Source: Lewinellaceae bacterium
GTDB lineage: Bacteria; Bacteroidota; Bacteroidia; Chitinophagales; Saprospiraceae
NCBI GenBank assembly: GCA_020636195.1
Contig: JACJYH010000002.1
Span: 248,001 to 312,000, forward strand
DNA: 64,000 nucleotides
Direction of reading: 5' to 3'
The notes beneath the pieces are model-generated. The model did not search any database and had not been told where the DNA came from. It was given only the letters and a program-made list of their open reading frames with translations. Shown one piece after another: positions 28,637 to 37,133 of the stretch (the stretch's first letter is position 1; each line of letters starts with the position of its first letter). Position numbers and translations under genes: made by a program.

Positions 28637-28939
28637 ATGTTAGATGACTTGATGGGCAATTTCGACGAACAACAAAAGCAAATGCAAGATAAGCTCATGT
28701 CTATTGTTGTAGAACACGATGAGAATGGAGTAAAAATAGTAGGGAATGCTGCTCGGCAAATCACTGATTTTGAAATTTCTGATGATTTATTTAACGGAGG
28801 TGATAAGGAAATGCTTCAAGATTTAATTTTGGTTTCCATCAATAGTTTTATTGAAAAACAAATTGAAGCTGAAGCAGAAGAATCAAAAAAAATGATGGAA
28901 AGTATGCTACCTCCCGGATTTGGTCAGTTATTTAAGTGA
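28637..28939 (+). CDS. YbaB/EbfC family nucleoid-associated protein
   Basis: 100 residues, the family length. The helical N-terminus (DDLMGNFDEQQKQMQDKLMSIVVEHDENGVKIVGNA), central strand pair and C-terminal helix (EMLQDLILVSINSFIEKQIEAEAEESKKMMESMLPPGFGQLF) fit the tweezer-like dimer of YbaB/EbfC. These small proteins bind DNA with little sequence preference and are often next to dnaX or recR; neither is here. Its stop is one base before the ATG of the LamG/CHU_C gene. Confidence 0.82.
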   Translation: MLDDLMGNFDEQQKQMQDKLMSIVVEHDENGVKIVGNAARQITDFEISDDLFNGGDKEMLQDLILVSINSFIEKQIEAEAEESKKMMESMLPPGFGQLFK

Positions 28940-28940
28940 T

Positions 28941-30149
28941 ATGGACAAGATGTATAGAATATTTCTTATTTCCTCTATTGTATGGACGTCATTAGGAGCT
29001 CAATCAGTTATAAAATACAGTTATAATTTTGATGGTTGTTCATTATTGGAAAGTGCACAACTCTTACCGCCAATTACTCCACTAGGAAATCCAAGATGTG
29101 CATGCGCCATGGATGGAGATGGTTATTATTTTGATGGCAAAGATGACGGTTTAGCTTTACCTATTGAATTTTCTTCATTATTTTCATCAGATTTTACATT
29201 TGACTTTTATTTTAAACCTGATATCACTTCAGGAGAAATGCGCATTTTATCACAAATTCCAAACTGCGGAGTTTTGGACAGCCTAATATCTCTTGTGTAC
29301 AATGGAAATAGAGAAGAAATCGTATTTGAAATCGGGAGCAATGTATTGAATTTTAAAACAGCTAAAAAGTTTGTGTCAGAAAATCAATGCTGGCATAGGT
29401 TCACATTAGTAAGGTTTGGTATAGAATACATTTCTTATTTGGACAATGAATTGATAGACAGATATGTGGCACGAGAGCAAATAGATTTGAGTAAGGTCAA
29501 CCCTATAGTATTTGGCCTCAATGGTTGTTCTACAATTGATATCTCGTCTTTTAAAGGATGGATTGATCAATTATCTATTACAACTAGAGCGATGTCTGCA
29601 CTGGAAATAGAAAGAAACTTTGCATATCCGGATCGCATTATACAACCTGACACAACCATCTTTAGCGGCGACACAATTACCTTGAATTTGGGTGTTACTT
29701 GCTCAAGTGTTTTAAAATGGAAGCCTTTTCAAAATTTGAGTAGCGATGATCAACCCACGGTTTTGGCATTCCCCACTGAATCTACCACATATACCATCAA
29801 TGTTACTCATCAGGATTGTGTGAGTACGGATAGCATCAGGGTTTATGTTGCCCAACCTGAAGATCTGAATTGTGACAAACTATTATTGCCCAATGCTTTT
29901 ACCCCAAATAATGATGGTTTAAATGATTTTTATAGCATCAGCAATATATTTTTAGTAGAAGAACTGAAGGTATTGGAAATATATGATAGATGGGGAGCAA
30001 AAATTTGGGAAACTCAATCATTGGAAGAAGGTTGGGATGGCTCCTTCGGGGGCAATCCTGTGCAACCGGGCATGTATATTTGTAGGGTTGTGTACGTGTG
30101 CAAAGGTCAGGAAAATACAATGTATAAAAGCTTTTCCGTGTTGCGGTGA
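28941..30149 (+). CDS. Exported LamG-like (concanavalin A-fold) protein with T9SS type B (CHU_C) tail
   Basis: 402 residues from the ATG at 28941; an upstream in-frame TTG at 28920 would overlap ybaB and push the signal peptide inward, so it is rejected. Signal peptide MDKMYRIFLISSIVWTSLGAQ. Residues ~30-215 form a LamG/laminin-G-like sandwich: GDGYYFDGKDDGLALP, FTFDFYFKP, HRFTLVRFGIEYISYLDN, SSFKGWIDQLSI. A short Ig-like unit (DTTIFSGDTITLNLG ... TTYTINVTHQDC) follows. The end is a CHU_C domain: LPNAFTPNNDGLNDFYSI, EIYDRWGAKIWET, EGWDGSFGGNPVQPGMYIC. Likely a surface glycan-binding or structural protein delivered by the T9SS; the ligand is unknown. Confidence 0.84.
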   Translation: MDKMYRIFLISSIVWTSLGAQSVIKYSYNFDGCSLLESAQLLPPITPLGNPRCACAMDGDGYYFDGKDDGLALPIEFSSLFSSDFTFDFYFKPDITSGEMRILSQIPNCGVLDSLISLVYNGNREEIVFEIGSNVLNFKTAKKFVSENQCWHRFTLVRFGIEYISYLDNELIDRYVAREQIDLSKVNPIVFGLNGCSTIDISSFKGWIDQLSITTRAMSALEIERNFAYPDRIIQPDTTIFSGDTITLNLGVTCSSVLKWKPFQNLSSDDQPTVLAFPTESTTYTINVTHQDCVSTDSIRVYVAQPEDLNCDKLLLPNAFTPNNDGLNDFYSISNIFLVEELKVLEIYDRWGAKIWETQSLEEGWDGSFGGNPVQPGMYICRVVYVCKGQENTMYKSFSVLR

Positions 30150-30264
30150 TTGTTGCTGATATAAGTATTTTAGTATTGTGGTTTATGACACGATCTGCTT
30201 TCATATGAATATGGTAATGTGAACATAAGAATTAACACAAAATATATGTATTAATTGAAACAAG

Positions 30265-30289
30265 TTGACCATGACTTATGTTATATTTG
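30265..30289 (+). promoter_or_regulatory. Promoter of the putative non-coding RNA
   Basis: TATATTTG (30282-30289) matches the -7 consensus, with TTG at 30265-30267 upstream (14-bp spacer, short) and an alternative TTG at 30255-30257. It lies inside a 741-bp stretch without a supportable reading frame and faces the terminator at 30621-30653. Confidence 0.4.
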
Positions 30290-30295
30290 TAGTAG

Positions 30296-30653
30296 CATTT
30301 CGGAGATAGAAGTAGTGAACAGGGGAAAGATCAAAACGGAATAAATTTGAATCTATAATATCGATATGTAGCCATCCATGTCCATTGGCAAATAGAGTGT
30401 TTAAAAGACATCGATACTTGACAATAGAGAAGATTAGTGCTGGGACATTTGTACAATGATATCATAGATGAAAGTGACATTTGGACACCGATAAATAGGA
30501 ATGATTTGAGCAATGATGTGTACCACGTCCACATAGACGTAGGTATAGTTCAACACAATCATTAGCGTATCATAATAGAGAAGACAAGTTTTTAGGTTGA
30601 CTTGGTAGTTTTGCAATCATGGGGGCGAAGGTAACTTCGCCTCCGTTTTTTTT
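30296..30653 (+). ncRNA. Candidate structured non-coding RNA, about 360 nt
   Basis: All three forward frames are broken by frequent stops between 30290 and 30650, yet the stretch is bracketed by a TAnnTTTG promoter box and a strong intrinsic terminator. A long imperfect hairpin is visible at about 30511-30562: aatgatgtg pairs with cacaatcatt (one bulge), and within it taccacgtc pairs with gacgtaggta (one bulge). The local base composition is less AT-biased than the flanks. It does not show the conserved P4 segment of RNase P RNA, the tmRNA ends or the SRP Alu/S-domain signatures, so the class is unknown. The 5' end is inferred from the promoter box, the 3' end from the T-run. Confidence 0.45.
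30621..30653 (+). terminator. Strong intrinsic terminator ending the candidate ncRNA
   Basis: A stem of ten pairs (GGGGGCGAAG with CTTCGCCTCC, one G-U, loop GTAA; 30621-30644) is followed by G and eight T residues (30646-30653). No coding region ends near it on this strand; the preceding CDS stops at 30149. Confidence 0.75.
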
Positions 30654-30752
30654 GCAATTTTTATAAAAATGAAAAGAAAATGACATGATAATTTGAGTAT
30701 TCTTTTAGATAGATTCCTTTTTGTATTACTGAATTTGTTGATTAATTATGGA

Positions 30753-30780
30753 TTTTTAATACTTTTTAATACTTTTTAAT
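30753..30780. repeat. Short AT-rich tandem repeat in the 30.65-30.89 kb spacer
   Basis: Nearly three units of TTTTTAATAC (TTTTTAAT AC TTTTTAAT AC TTTTTAAT) in the spacer between the candidate ncRNA and the thioredoxin gene. Apart from the promoter box at 30842, nothing else is seen in 30654-30890. Confidence 0.5.
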
Positions 30781-30841
30781 TTATTGATTAAGTTTTTGTC
30801 AATTTTATTTTGATTAATCAGTGAAAAAAGCAAGAATAATT

Positions 30842-30849
30842 TATCTTTG
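30842..30849 (+). promoter_or_regulatory. -7 promoter box for the thioredoxin/T9SS gene
   Basis: TATCTTTG matches TAnnTTTG, 41 nt before the ATG at 30891. Confidence 0.45.
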
Positions 30850-30890
30850 ATTTTTTTTAGAATTTTAATATTGAACAACAAAGATTTATT

Positions 30891-32345
30891 ATGAAGCATT
30901 TTTTACTTTTGATTTTATTTTCTTATGCTCTCACTGCGCATGGCCAACTTGAAAGTGGGAGTAAATTACCTGAGAATCTGGTATTTACAGATTTAGACGG
31001 AAACGAACATGATGTTTTTTCCATTTTAGATTCCGGAAAAAGTGTCATTATTGATGTTTTTGCAACGTGGTGTGGTCCATGCTGGAGCTTCCACAAATCC
31101 GGAACACTAGAGCAATTGTACACTGATTTTGGACCCAATGGAACAGACCAGATTAGAGTTTTCGGAATTGAAGGAGATGATCAAACAACTTTAGATGACA
31201 TGTACATGCAATCTAATGCGTCATGGGGTAACTGGGTAGAAGGTGTAGATTATCCTTTGGCCAATACATCTAGTCTCAATTCAGCATTGAAAATAAGTTT
31301 TTTCCCAACATTGTATTTGATCAGGCCTGATAGAACAATTTTGGAAATGGGAGATTTTCGTTATAATGATGAAATTTGGAGTAGAGCCATTGCACCAAAA
31401 GGGGACAAAGACGTATATGTAACAACCGGTACATTTTCAAAGAGTTTTTGTACAGTTTCAGTTTTCACAGCTAAGCCTCAATTCATCAATTTGGGTGCAA
31501 CAGAAATCAATGAAGTTGACGCAGAAATGACTTTCGGTTCTGAAGTGGTTCCGGTTATTTTAAATGGCCCTATTGGAGTATTTGAAACCGGTACATTACC
31601 ATTTGATTCGAGGCAAATAAAAGAATCAATGGATGTGAGTTTAGAAATTGTATCAGTGGATGGTGTTGCAGATGTGCCTGAAGATAATTGGGTATCGCAT
31701 TACGTCAGTCCTTTGATTGATAATGATACTTTTGTAGTTAAGTTTACTACAGATTTTTATCCTGGTGAGACAACATTTAAGATCACAGGAGGTGGTAAAA
31801 CTTTGCTCAATAAAACATATAAAGCCGGCCCTGAAAGTGAAGGTGGTGGAGGTGATGACGCCAATAATGAATTTGTGTATCAAATTGTAATACCATCCAC
31901 CACCACCAATTGCCTAACATTCAACATAGCTGACGCATATGGAGATGGTTTGACAGCATTTAATCCATCACAACATCCTGTACCCGGAATTGTGATAGAA
32001 GCATTGGATGGAACTGTTTTAAAGGAGAATTTAGGAGAATGGAATTTTGAAAGCAGTATTTCTGCATTTTCTAGAGCAGATTTGACATCTTCGCTTTCTG
32101 ACGCAGACATTGTAGAATCTTACAATATTTTTCCAAATCCGGTAAGCAATATTCTTAATATTCAAATCAATACTAAGGACAATGCGGATTATAACCTCTT
32201 CATTACAGATATAACAGGAAAACAAGTTAGTCAAAATCTCAAGAATGTAAATTTCATTGATGTACAATCATTGGAACAAGGTTTATATTTCCTTAATATT
32301 AAGACAGATGCAGGATTATTTACCCATAAGTTTACAAAGATGTAA
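30891..32345 (+). CDS. Exported thioredoxin-like protein with T9SS type A sorting domain
   Basis: 484 residues. Signal peptide MKHFLLLILFSYALTAHGQ. Residues ~25-170 are a TlpA/AhpC-TSA-like thioredoxin fold: LPENLVFTDLDGNEHDV, VIIDVFATWCGPCWSFH with the active-site CGPC, and a cis-proline position in FFPTLYLI. Residues ~180-310 are a beta-rich middle, and a Gly/Asp-rich linker (ESEGGGGDDANN) leads to another beta domain (ADAYGDGLTAF). The last ~75 residues (YNIFPNPVSNILNIQ ... ITDITGKQVSQN ... QSLEQGLYFLNIKTD ... HKFTKM) are T9SS type A. A dithiol-disulfide enzyme presented at the cell surface is implied. It is a single-gene unit with its own promoter box and terminator. Confidence 0.88.
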   Translation: MKHFLLLILFSYALTAHGQLESGSKLPENLVFTDLDGNEHDVFSILDSGKSVIIDVFATWCGPCWSFHKSGTLEQLYTDFGPNGTDQIRVFGIEGDDQTTLDDMYMQSNASWGNWVEGVDYPLANTSSLNSALKISFFPTLYLIRPDRTILEMGDFRYNDEIWSRAIAPKGDKDVYVTTGTFSKSFCTVSVFTAKPQFINLGATEINEVDAEMTFGSEVVPVILNGPIGVFETGTLPFDSRQIKESMDVSLEIVSVDGVADVPEDNWVSHYVSPLIDNDTFVVKFTTDFYPGETTFKITGGGKTLLNKTYKAGPESEGGGGDDANNEFVYQIVIPSTTTNCLTFNIADAYGDGLTAFNPSQHPVPGIVIEALDGTVLKENLGEWNFESSISAFSRADLTSSLSDADIVESYNIFPNPVSNILNIQINTKDNADYNLFITDITGKQVSQNLKNVNFIDVQSLEQGLYFLNIKTDAGLFTHKFTKM

Positions 32346-32377
32346 ACCATAATGTCGTTTTAAGGACAAAATACAAT

Positions 32378-32410
32378 AAAACCCACTCGTTAACTCGTGT
32401 GGGTTTTTTT
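32378..32410 (+). terminator. Intrinsic terminator after the thioredoxin/T9SS gene
   Basis: AAACCCAC (from 32379) pairs with GTGGGTTT (32399-32406), giving a hairpin followed by a run of T residues to 32410; 33 bp after the stop at 32345. Confidence 0.75.
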
Positions 32411-32548
32411 GTATATTATTTTAACGTTTTAAAGGAAATACTACAAATAAAATTTTTGATCTCATGGTTTCCCATTGATATTATTGAGAGTTTTCACCGA
32501 ATTTTAATTTTTATTTTCTAAAAAAATGTATTAACACCCTGAATACTA

Positions 32549-32556
32549 TATCTTTG
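32549..32556 (+). promoter_or_regulatory. -7 promoter box for the discoidin-like/DUF1800/DUF1501 run
   Basis: TATCTTTG matches TAnnTTTG, 17 nt before the ATG at 32574, which would give a very short leader. Confidence 0.45.
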
Positions 32557-32573
32557 TTGGAAATCGCATAATT

Positions 32574-33377
32574 ATGATTTATAAAATTTTGTTGATAAGC
32601 ATGTTTATCAGTTGTTTTGATGGTTATTTGGTAGGACAACCTTTTTTAGATAGGCATACAACGAATATGTCTGATGCATGGCTTTCATGTGAACCGAAAG
32701 AAAATCCAGTAAAAACACGTGAAAAATCACATTGGATTCAATATGATTTGGGTGAAATCATGGCATTTGGCAAAACCACTCTTTGGAATTTTAATGTTCC
32801 TAAACGGATTAGTAGCTATGATAATGAACCATGGAGCGTAACACAACTGATTGGGAGTACAGAAGATGGTTTTAAAGACTTTTATATAGATGTTTCTACG
32901 GATGGAGAAAACTGGACTGAAATAGGATTGTTTCAGCTACCAGAAGCCAATGCATCGTCATTCTATGAGGGATATGCTGAAATTGATCTCAATAATCACA
33001 TTGGAAGATACATTGTATTTACTCCTGTATCAAATTACGGAGGTAGCTGCTATGGATTGAGTGAGGTTCGCATTGAAATTGCAAAACCTACATCAATAAC
33101 AAATAAGCTTCAGGAAGTAAAAGAAAAAATGGTGGGCATTTATCCCAATCCTACTTCATCAGACTTTGAAATTAGACTTTATAATTTTAAGCAAGGCAAA
33201 GCGTCTTTATTGGTGTCTGATATACAAGGTCGCAAAGTCTATTCGTCCTTTATTGATATCCAAGAGAATGTTTCAATTCATAAGGTTTCATTGAGTCATG
33301 TTCCGAATGGATTATATACGTGCACTGTAATATCCGGAAATCTGGTCGAAGTAAAAAAAGTTGAAATCATCCATTAA
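32574..33377 (+). CDS. Exported discoidin (F5/8 type C)-like protein with T9SS type A tail
   Basis: 267 residues. Signal peptide MIYKILLISMFISCFDGYLVGQ. Residues ~25-170 resemble a galactose-binding/discoidin sandwich: SDAWLSCEPKENP (start of the fold), SHWIQYDLGEIMAFGKTTLWNFN, KDFYIDVSTDGENWTEIG and GRYIVFTPVSNYGGSCYGLSEVRIEI. The last ~75 residues (VGIYPNPTSSDFEIRL ... VSDIQGRKVYSS ... LSHVPNGLYTCTVISGNL) are T9SS type A. Likely a surface carbohydrate- or protein-binding factor. It starts a same-strand run with the DUF1800 and DUF1501 genes (12- and 15-bp gaps), suggesting a joint role. Confidence 0.82.
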   Translation: MIYKILLISMFISCFDGYLVGQPFLDRHTTNMSDAWLSCEPKENPVKTREKSHWIQYDLGEIMAFGKTTLWNFNVPKRISSYDNEPWSVTQLIGSTEDGFKDFYIDVSTDGENWTEIGLFQLPEANASSFYEGYAEIDLNNHIGRYIVFTPVSNYGGSCYGLSEVRIEIAKPTSITNKLQEVKEKMVGIYPNPTSSDFEIRLYNFKQGKASLLVSDIQGRKVYSSFIDIQENVSIHKVSLSHVPNGLYTCTVISGNLVEVKKVEIIH

Positions 33378-33389
33378 AAATTATTGATT

Positions 33390-35192
33390 ATGAATAAATA
33401 TAGTACCGTATTTTTATCTTTTTGGGTGGTTGCATCTATTAAACTACAAGCCCAAACAGGAAATTATTTTGGTGCCGGAAACGTCAATGGAGTAGTAGTT
33501 TCTTCGTCAAGTCAATATGGTGAGACAAATGCTCAACACACAATTGATGGAAGTGGTCTGAATGCAGGACTATATGATGCATCCAGATTCTTAAATCAAG
33601 CCACCTTTGGTGTAAAAATGGAAGAGATTGAAAAACTAAAAACCGGTGACTATGCTTCTTGGATTGACGAACAAATACTTGAGAAGCCATCCTACATGTT
33701 ACCTTTGATGACAGATATTTGGCAAAGTATATTTGCAAAAGATTCTACGGCATTTGGACCGGCAGCTTGGCACTTTAACTATGCCTGGTGGCAAACCAAT
33801 ATGACCAATAACGATTTGCTTCGACAAAGAACTGCTTATGCTTTGAGCCAGATATTGGTAACTTCTATCAATTCAGATCTTGAAGGATGGGGAGAAGCCG
33901 TTTCTTCATACTATGATATTTTTATTGAAGAAGCTTTTGGAAACTATAGGGATATATTGAAGAAAGTTGCCTTACATCCTGCAATGGGTTATTACTTAAG
34001 CCACCTCAACAATCCAAAGGAAGATATTGAAAATAATATTCATCCGGATGAAAATTTTGCAAGGGAAATCATGCAACTTTTCAGCATTGGTTTGGTAGAA
34101 CTGAATTTGGATGGAACGCCGAAACTCGATAATGATGGTCACTTTATACCTACGTACAATAACACGGATATAAAAAATATGGCCAAAATATTTACAGGTT
34201 TGGGAGGTAGCACCACGGTACCAATGATGTATTGCCCGGATGTACCTGAATTTGGATTAAGCATATATTGTCTAGACCGTACAAAACCTATGAAAATGTT
34301 TGGTTGGATGCATGAACCCGGAGATAAACATGTTCTAGGATACAATATTATCGGTAAAGATAATTATACAGATCAGGAAGCCATGGTTGAGGTAGATCAA
34401 GCTATCAACATACTATTTAACCATCCAAACATTGGACCTTTTATTTCATATAGGTTGATTCAAAGGTTGGTAACTTCCAACCCGTCACCATCTTATGTAG
34501 AGAGGGTTGCATCAATTTTCAATAATAATGGTCAAGGAGTACGTGGTGATTTAGGTGCTGTCATCAAAGCTATATTACTGGACGTAGAAGCACGTAGTGC
34601 CGTTGATCACGAAGATCCATTATCAGGGAAAATACGAGAGCCTTTCATCAGATACACGCATATCAGCAGGAGTTTACCTACTTTGACAAATAAAAGTCAT
34701 TATTGGAATAACGGTTATAACTTTTTAAATGATACCAAACAACATGTAATGGCTGCGCCTTCTGTTTTCAATTTTTATACTCCGGATTACACGCCATCTG
34801 CAGAGTTTAGCCGAGAAAACAAAACCGCGCCTGAATTTAAAATTCATGATACTTATACATCTATTTCCTACATCAATCAAGTCAATGTATGGAGTTGGTC
34901 CAGTGATTCATGGCCCGGACTAATGTACTCATGGGAATCCAGAGAAGAAGATCCGGATGGTGTTTGGCTCAATACCAAAGCCTTAGAAGATAAGGCAGAC
35001 GACCCCGAGTATATTATTAATTATTTTGATGCTTTGCTAACACATGGTCAGCTGACCGATGAAACAAGACAAATTATAAGAGATGCCTTAGCACCATTAT
35101 ATTGGACATGGGACGAGGAATGGCGAAAATTTAGAGTCCGTGCAGCAATGTATCTTTTTATGATATCTCCGGATTATAATTGTGTCAAATAA
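33390..35192 (+). CDS. DUF1800 family exported protein
   Basis: 600 residues from ATG 33390 (a TTG two codons upstream is possible but unnecessary). Signal peptide MNKYSTVFLSFWVVASIKLQAQ. DUF1800 features: ASRFLNQATFGVKMEEIEKL, the block WWQTNMTNNDLLRQRTAYALSQILVTS, HPAMGYYLSHLNNPK and NFAREIMQLFSIGLVELNLDG. Function is unknown in the family, but it is almost always adjacent to a DUF1501 gene, as here. No T9SS tail is seen. The partner upstream carries a discoidin-like domain, so the trio may act on or at the cell envelope (inference). Confidence 0.87.
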   Translation: MNKYSTVFLSFWVVASIKLQAQTGNYFGAGNVNGVVVSSSSQYGETNAQHTIDGSGLNAGLYDASRFLNQATFGVKMEEIEKLKTGDYASWIDEQILEKPSYMLPLMTDIWQSIFAKDSTAFGPAAWHFNYAWWQTNMTNNDLLRQRTAYALSQILVTSINSDLEGWGEAVSSYYDIFIEEAFGNYRDILKKVALHPAMGYYLSHLNNPKEDIENNIHPDENFAREIMQLFSIGLVELNLDGTPKLDNDGHFIPTYNNTDIKNMAKIFTGLGGSTTVPMMYCPDVPEFGLSIYCLDRTKPMKMFGWMHEPGDKHVLGYNIIGKDNYTDQEAMVEVDQAINILFNHPNIGPFISYRLIQRLVTSNPSPSYVERVASIFNNNGQGVRGDLGAVIKAILLDVEARSAVDHEDPLSGKIREPFIRYTHISRSLPTLTNKSHYWNNGYNFLNDTKQHVMAAPSVFNFYTPDYTPSAEFSRENKTAPEFKIHDTYTSISYINQVNVWSWSSDSWPGLMYSWESREEDPDGVWLNTKALEDKADDPEYIINYFDALLTHGQLTDETRQIIRDALAPLYWTWDEEWRKFRVRAAMYLFMISPDYNCVK

Positions 35193-35207
35193 TAAAAATT
35201 AATAAAA

Positions 35208-36653
35208 ATGGGAAATAAACACAGACATCATATCAACAGAAGGCAATTTTTGGGTCAAGCTAGCTGCGCAGCCATTGGGGCAACCACTTTTTTTTCTTCT
35301 ATACTGAATCTTAAAGCCATAGGTGCATCTTCTATTTTGAACAGTTCTGTTGCTTCAGCAGGAGATTATAGAGCAATTGTTTGTTTATTAAATAGTGGAG
35401 GCATGGATTCATTTAATATGTTGATACCAAGAGACCAGGAGTTTTATAAAACATATGCTTCCACAAGATCTAATATCGCAATTCCACTACAAAATATTAC
35501 TGCATTAAGCGGAACTACAGTAGATGGCAGATCATTTGGACTTCATCCTTCATTCCCAAATCTTACTACACTATACAATGAAGGCAAATTAGCCTTTATA
35601 TCCAATGTAGGTACCTTGGTTCAACCCATTTCACGTCAACAATTTTGGGATGGAAACGTACCTATTCCTTTGGGATTATATTCACATGCCGACCAAGTGA
35701 TGCAATGGCAAACGGGGTTGCCGGATAAACGTGATTCAATAGGATGGGGAGGGAAGATTTCTGATTTACTGATGAGTGCCAACGAAAACGACGTGCTTTC
35801 TATGAACATGACATTATCAGGAACCAACATTTATCAAACTGCAAATAATACTACAGCATACGCCATTCAGCCAAAGTTAGGTGCTGTCACTATTCAGGAT
35901 TATAATGAAGACTGGGTTTTAAACAAAATGAAAAAACAAGCTATTGATAAAATGTTGAATAAATCCTATGATAATATTTTTAAACACCAATATACATCAA
36001 CAATAAAACAGGGTGTGGATGGTGCATCCATCATAAACGCTGCTATTGAAGCACATCCTGAATTAGATCAGTTTTTTACACCTTATCCTGATATTGACGA
36101 AGGAAGGAATGCAAATTTGTCTGACAGTTTTAAAATGGTTGCAAAAGTCATAGCTGATAATGAGACAACTAAAATGAGCCGTCAAATATTTTTTATTGAC
36201 TACAGTGGTTGGGACCACCATGATGATTTATTAGATCTTCAAATGAATCAGTTTTCCGAGTTAGATAATGCAGTCTTTGAATTTCAGAGAGCTATGGAAT
36301 CCCTTGGGATGGCTGATCAGGTTACCGTATTTTCTATGTCAGAGTTTGGACGAACACTTACTTCCAATGGCAATGGAACAGACCATGCTTGGGGTGGCAA
36401 TGTCTTTGTATCCGGTGGCGCTGTGTCAGGTGGAAAAATTTATGGTACCTTCCCCGACCTTACTTTGGGTCTCAATAATCCATTGGAGCTCGGTGGTGGT
36501 GTATTGATACCTACTACCTCTGTTGATACTTATTTTGCTGAAATAGCGCTTTGGTTCGGAGTTCCAAAGTCTGAGCTAGTCACATTATTTCCAAAATTGG
36601 GATATTTTTACGACACATCAAGCACTGAAAACCCAATAGGTTTCTTAACCTAA
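35208..36653 (+). CDS. DUF1501 family protein with Tat-type signal
   Basis: 481 residues. The N-terminus holds a twin-arginine-like motif, NRRQFLGQA, followed by a hydrophobic stretch, as usual for DUF1501 proteins. The alkaline-phosphatase/sulfatase-like fold is suggested by IVCLLNSGGMDSFNMLIPRD, FGLHPSFPNLTTLYNEGKLAFISNVG, FFIDYSGWDHHDDLLDLQ and VFSMSEFGRTLTSNGNGTDHAWGGNVFVSGG, which supply the Ser/Asp/His positions of the family. The reaction is unknown. It lies 15 bp after its usual partner DUF1800, and its stop is 6 bp from a convergent VOC gene. Confidence 0.88.
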   Translation: MGNKHRHHINRRQFLGQASCAAIGATTFFSSILNLKAIGASSILNSSVASAGDYRAIVCLLNSGGMDSFNMLIPRDQEFYKTYASTRSNIAIPLQNITALSGTTVDGRSFGLHPSFPNLTTLYNEGKLAFISNVGTLVQPISRQQFWDGNVPIPLGLYSHADQVMQWQTGLPDKRDSIGWGGKISDLLMSANENDVLSMNMTLSGTNIYQTANNTTAYAIQPKLGAVTIQDYNEDWVLNKMKKQAIDKMLNKSYDNIFKHQYTSTIKQGVDGASIINAAIEAHPELDQFFTPYPDIDEGRNANLSDSFKMVAKVIADNETTKMSRQIFFIDYSGWDHHDDLLDLQMNQFSELDNAVFEFQRAMESLGMADQVTVFSMSEFGRTLTSNGNGTDHAWGGNVFVSGGAVSGGKIYGTFPDLTLGLNNPLELGGGVLIPTTSVDTYFAEIALWFGVPKSELVTLFPKLGYFYDTSSTENPIGFLT

Positions 36654-36659
36654 TTCTAC

Positions 36660-37037
36660 TTATTTGCTTACATGCTGATCAAGCAGGATAGTGTTGCCAT
36701 CAGGATCTGAAATAATGATACTTGCTGGACCGTTTTGTGTTTCATCCAAAGGGTTGTCAATCTCTAGTCCACTTTTCATAAGTGATTGTTGGATTGATCT
36801 GATGTCATCAAAATCAGGGACAAGCTGTGCGCTTTGATCCCATCCCGGATTGAATGTCAAAATATTTCCTTGGAACATTCCTTGAAAAACACCTATGAGA
36901 GCGTCGCCATTTTTCAAAATATAGTAATTGTGCTCAGCGCTACCAGCAAAAACTGAAAAACCTAATTTTTCATAAAAAACACGAGATACTTCGATATCCT
37001 TAACTGAAAGGCTAATAGAAAATGCTCCTAATTTCAT
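36660..37037 (-). CDS. VOC family protein (glyoxalase/bleomycin-resistance fold)
   Basis: 125 residues, two beta-alpha-beta-beta-beta modules: GAFSISLSVKDIEVSRVFYEKLGFSVFAG and FDDIRSIQQSLMKSGLEIDNP ... GPASIIISDPDGNTILLDQH. The second-module glutamate is replaced by a DPDGNTILLDQ end, so metal ligands are not obvious. The family includes glyoxalases, dioxygenases and resistance proteins; the substrate is unknown. It is transcribed convergently with DUF1501 and lies 96 bp after the prpE-like gene on the same strand. Confidence 0.85.
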   Translation of the reverse strand: MKLGAFSISLSVKDIEVSRVFYEKLGFSVFAGSAEHNYYILKNGDALIGVFQGMFQGNILTFNPGWDQSAQLVPDFDDIRSIQQSLMKSGLEIDNPLDETQNGPASIIISDPDGNTILLDQHVSK

Positions 37038-37133
37038 TGTATTATCATTGATGATTCATCAAAAATACAAATTATTTAGGTATCAAGAGCGGATTTTTGT
37101 TTTTTGAAAATTTTAAAAGATAAAAAAACCAAA

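Noticed and set aside
30331..30616. Minus-strand frames of 60-67 codons in the candidate ncRNA region
   Set aside because: They overlap each other in different frames, lack family resemblance, and lie opposite a plus-strand promoter and terminator; best explained as antisense of a non-coding RNA.
30296..30653. Identification of the candidate RNA as RNase P RNA, tmRNA or SRP RNA
   Set aside because: I looked for the conserved RNase P P4 block, the tmRNA acceptor-like ends and the SRP tetraloop region and did not find them, so no class is assigned.
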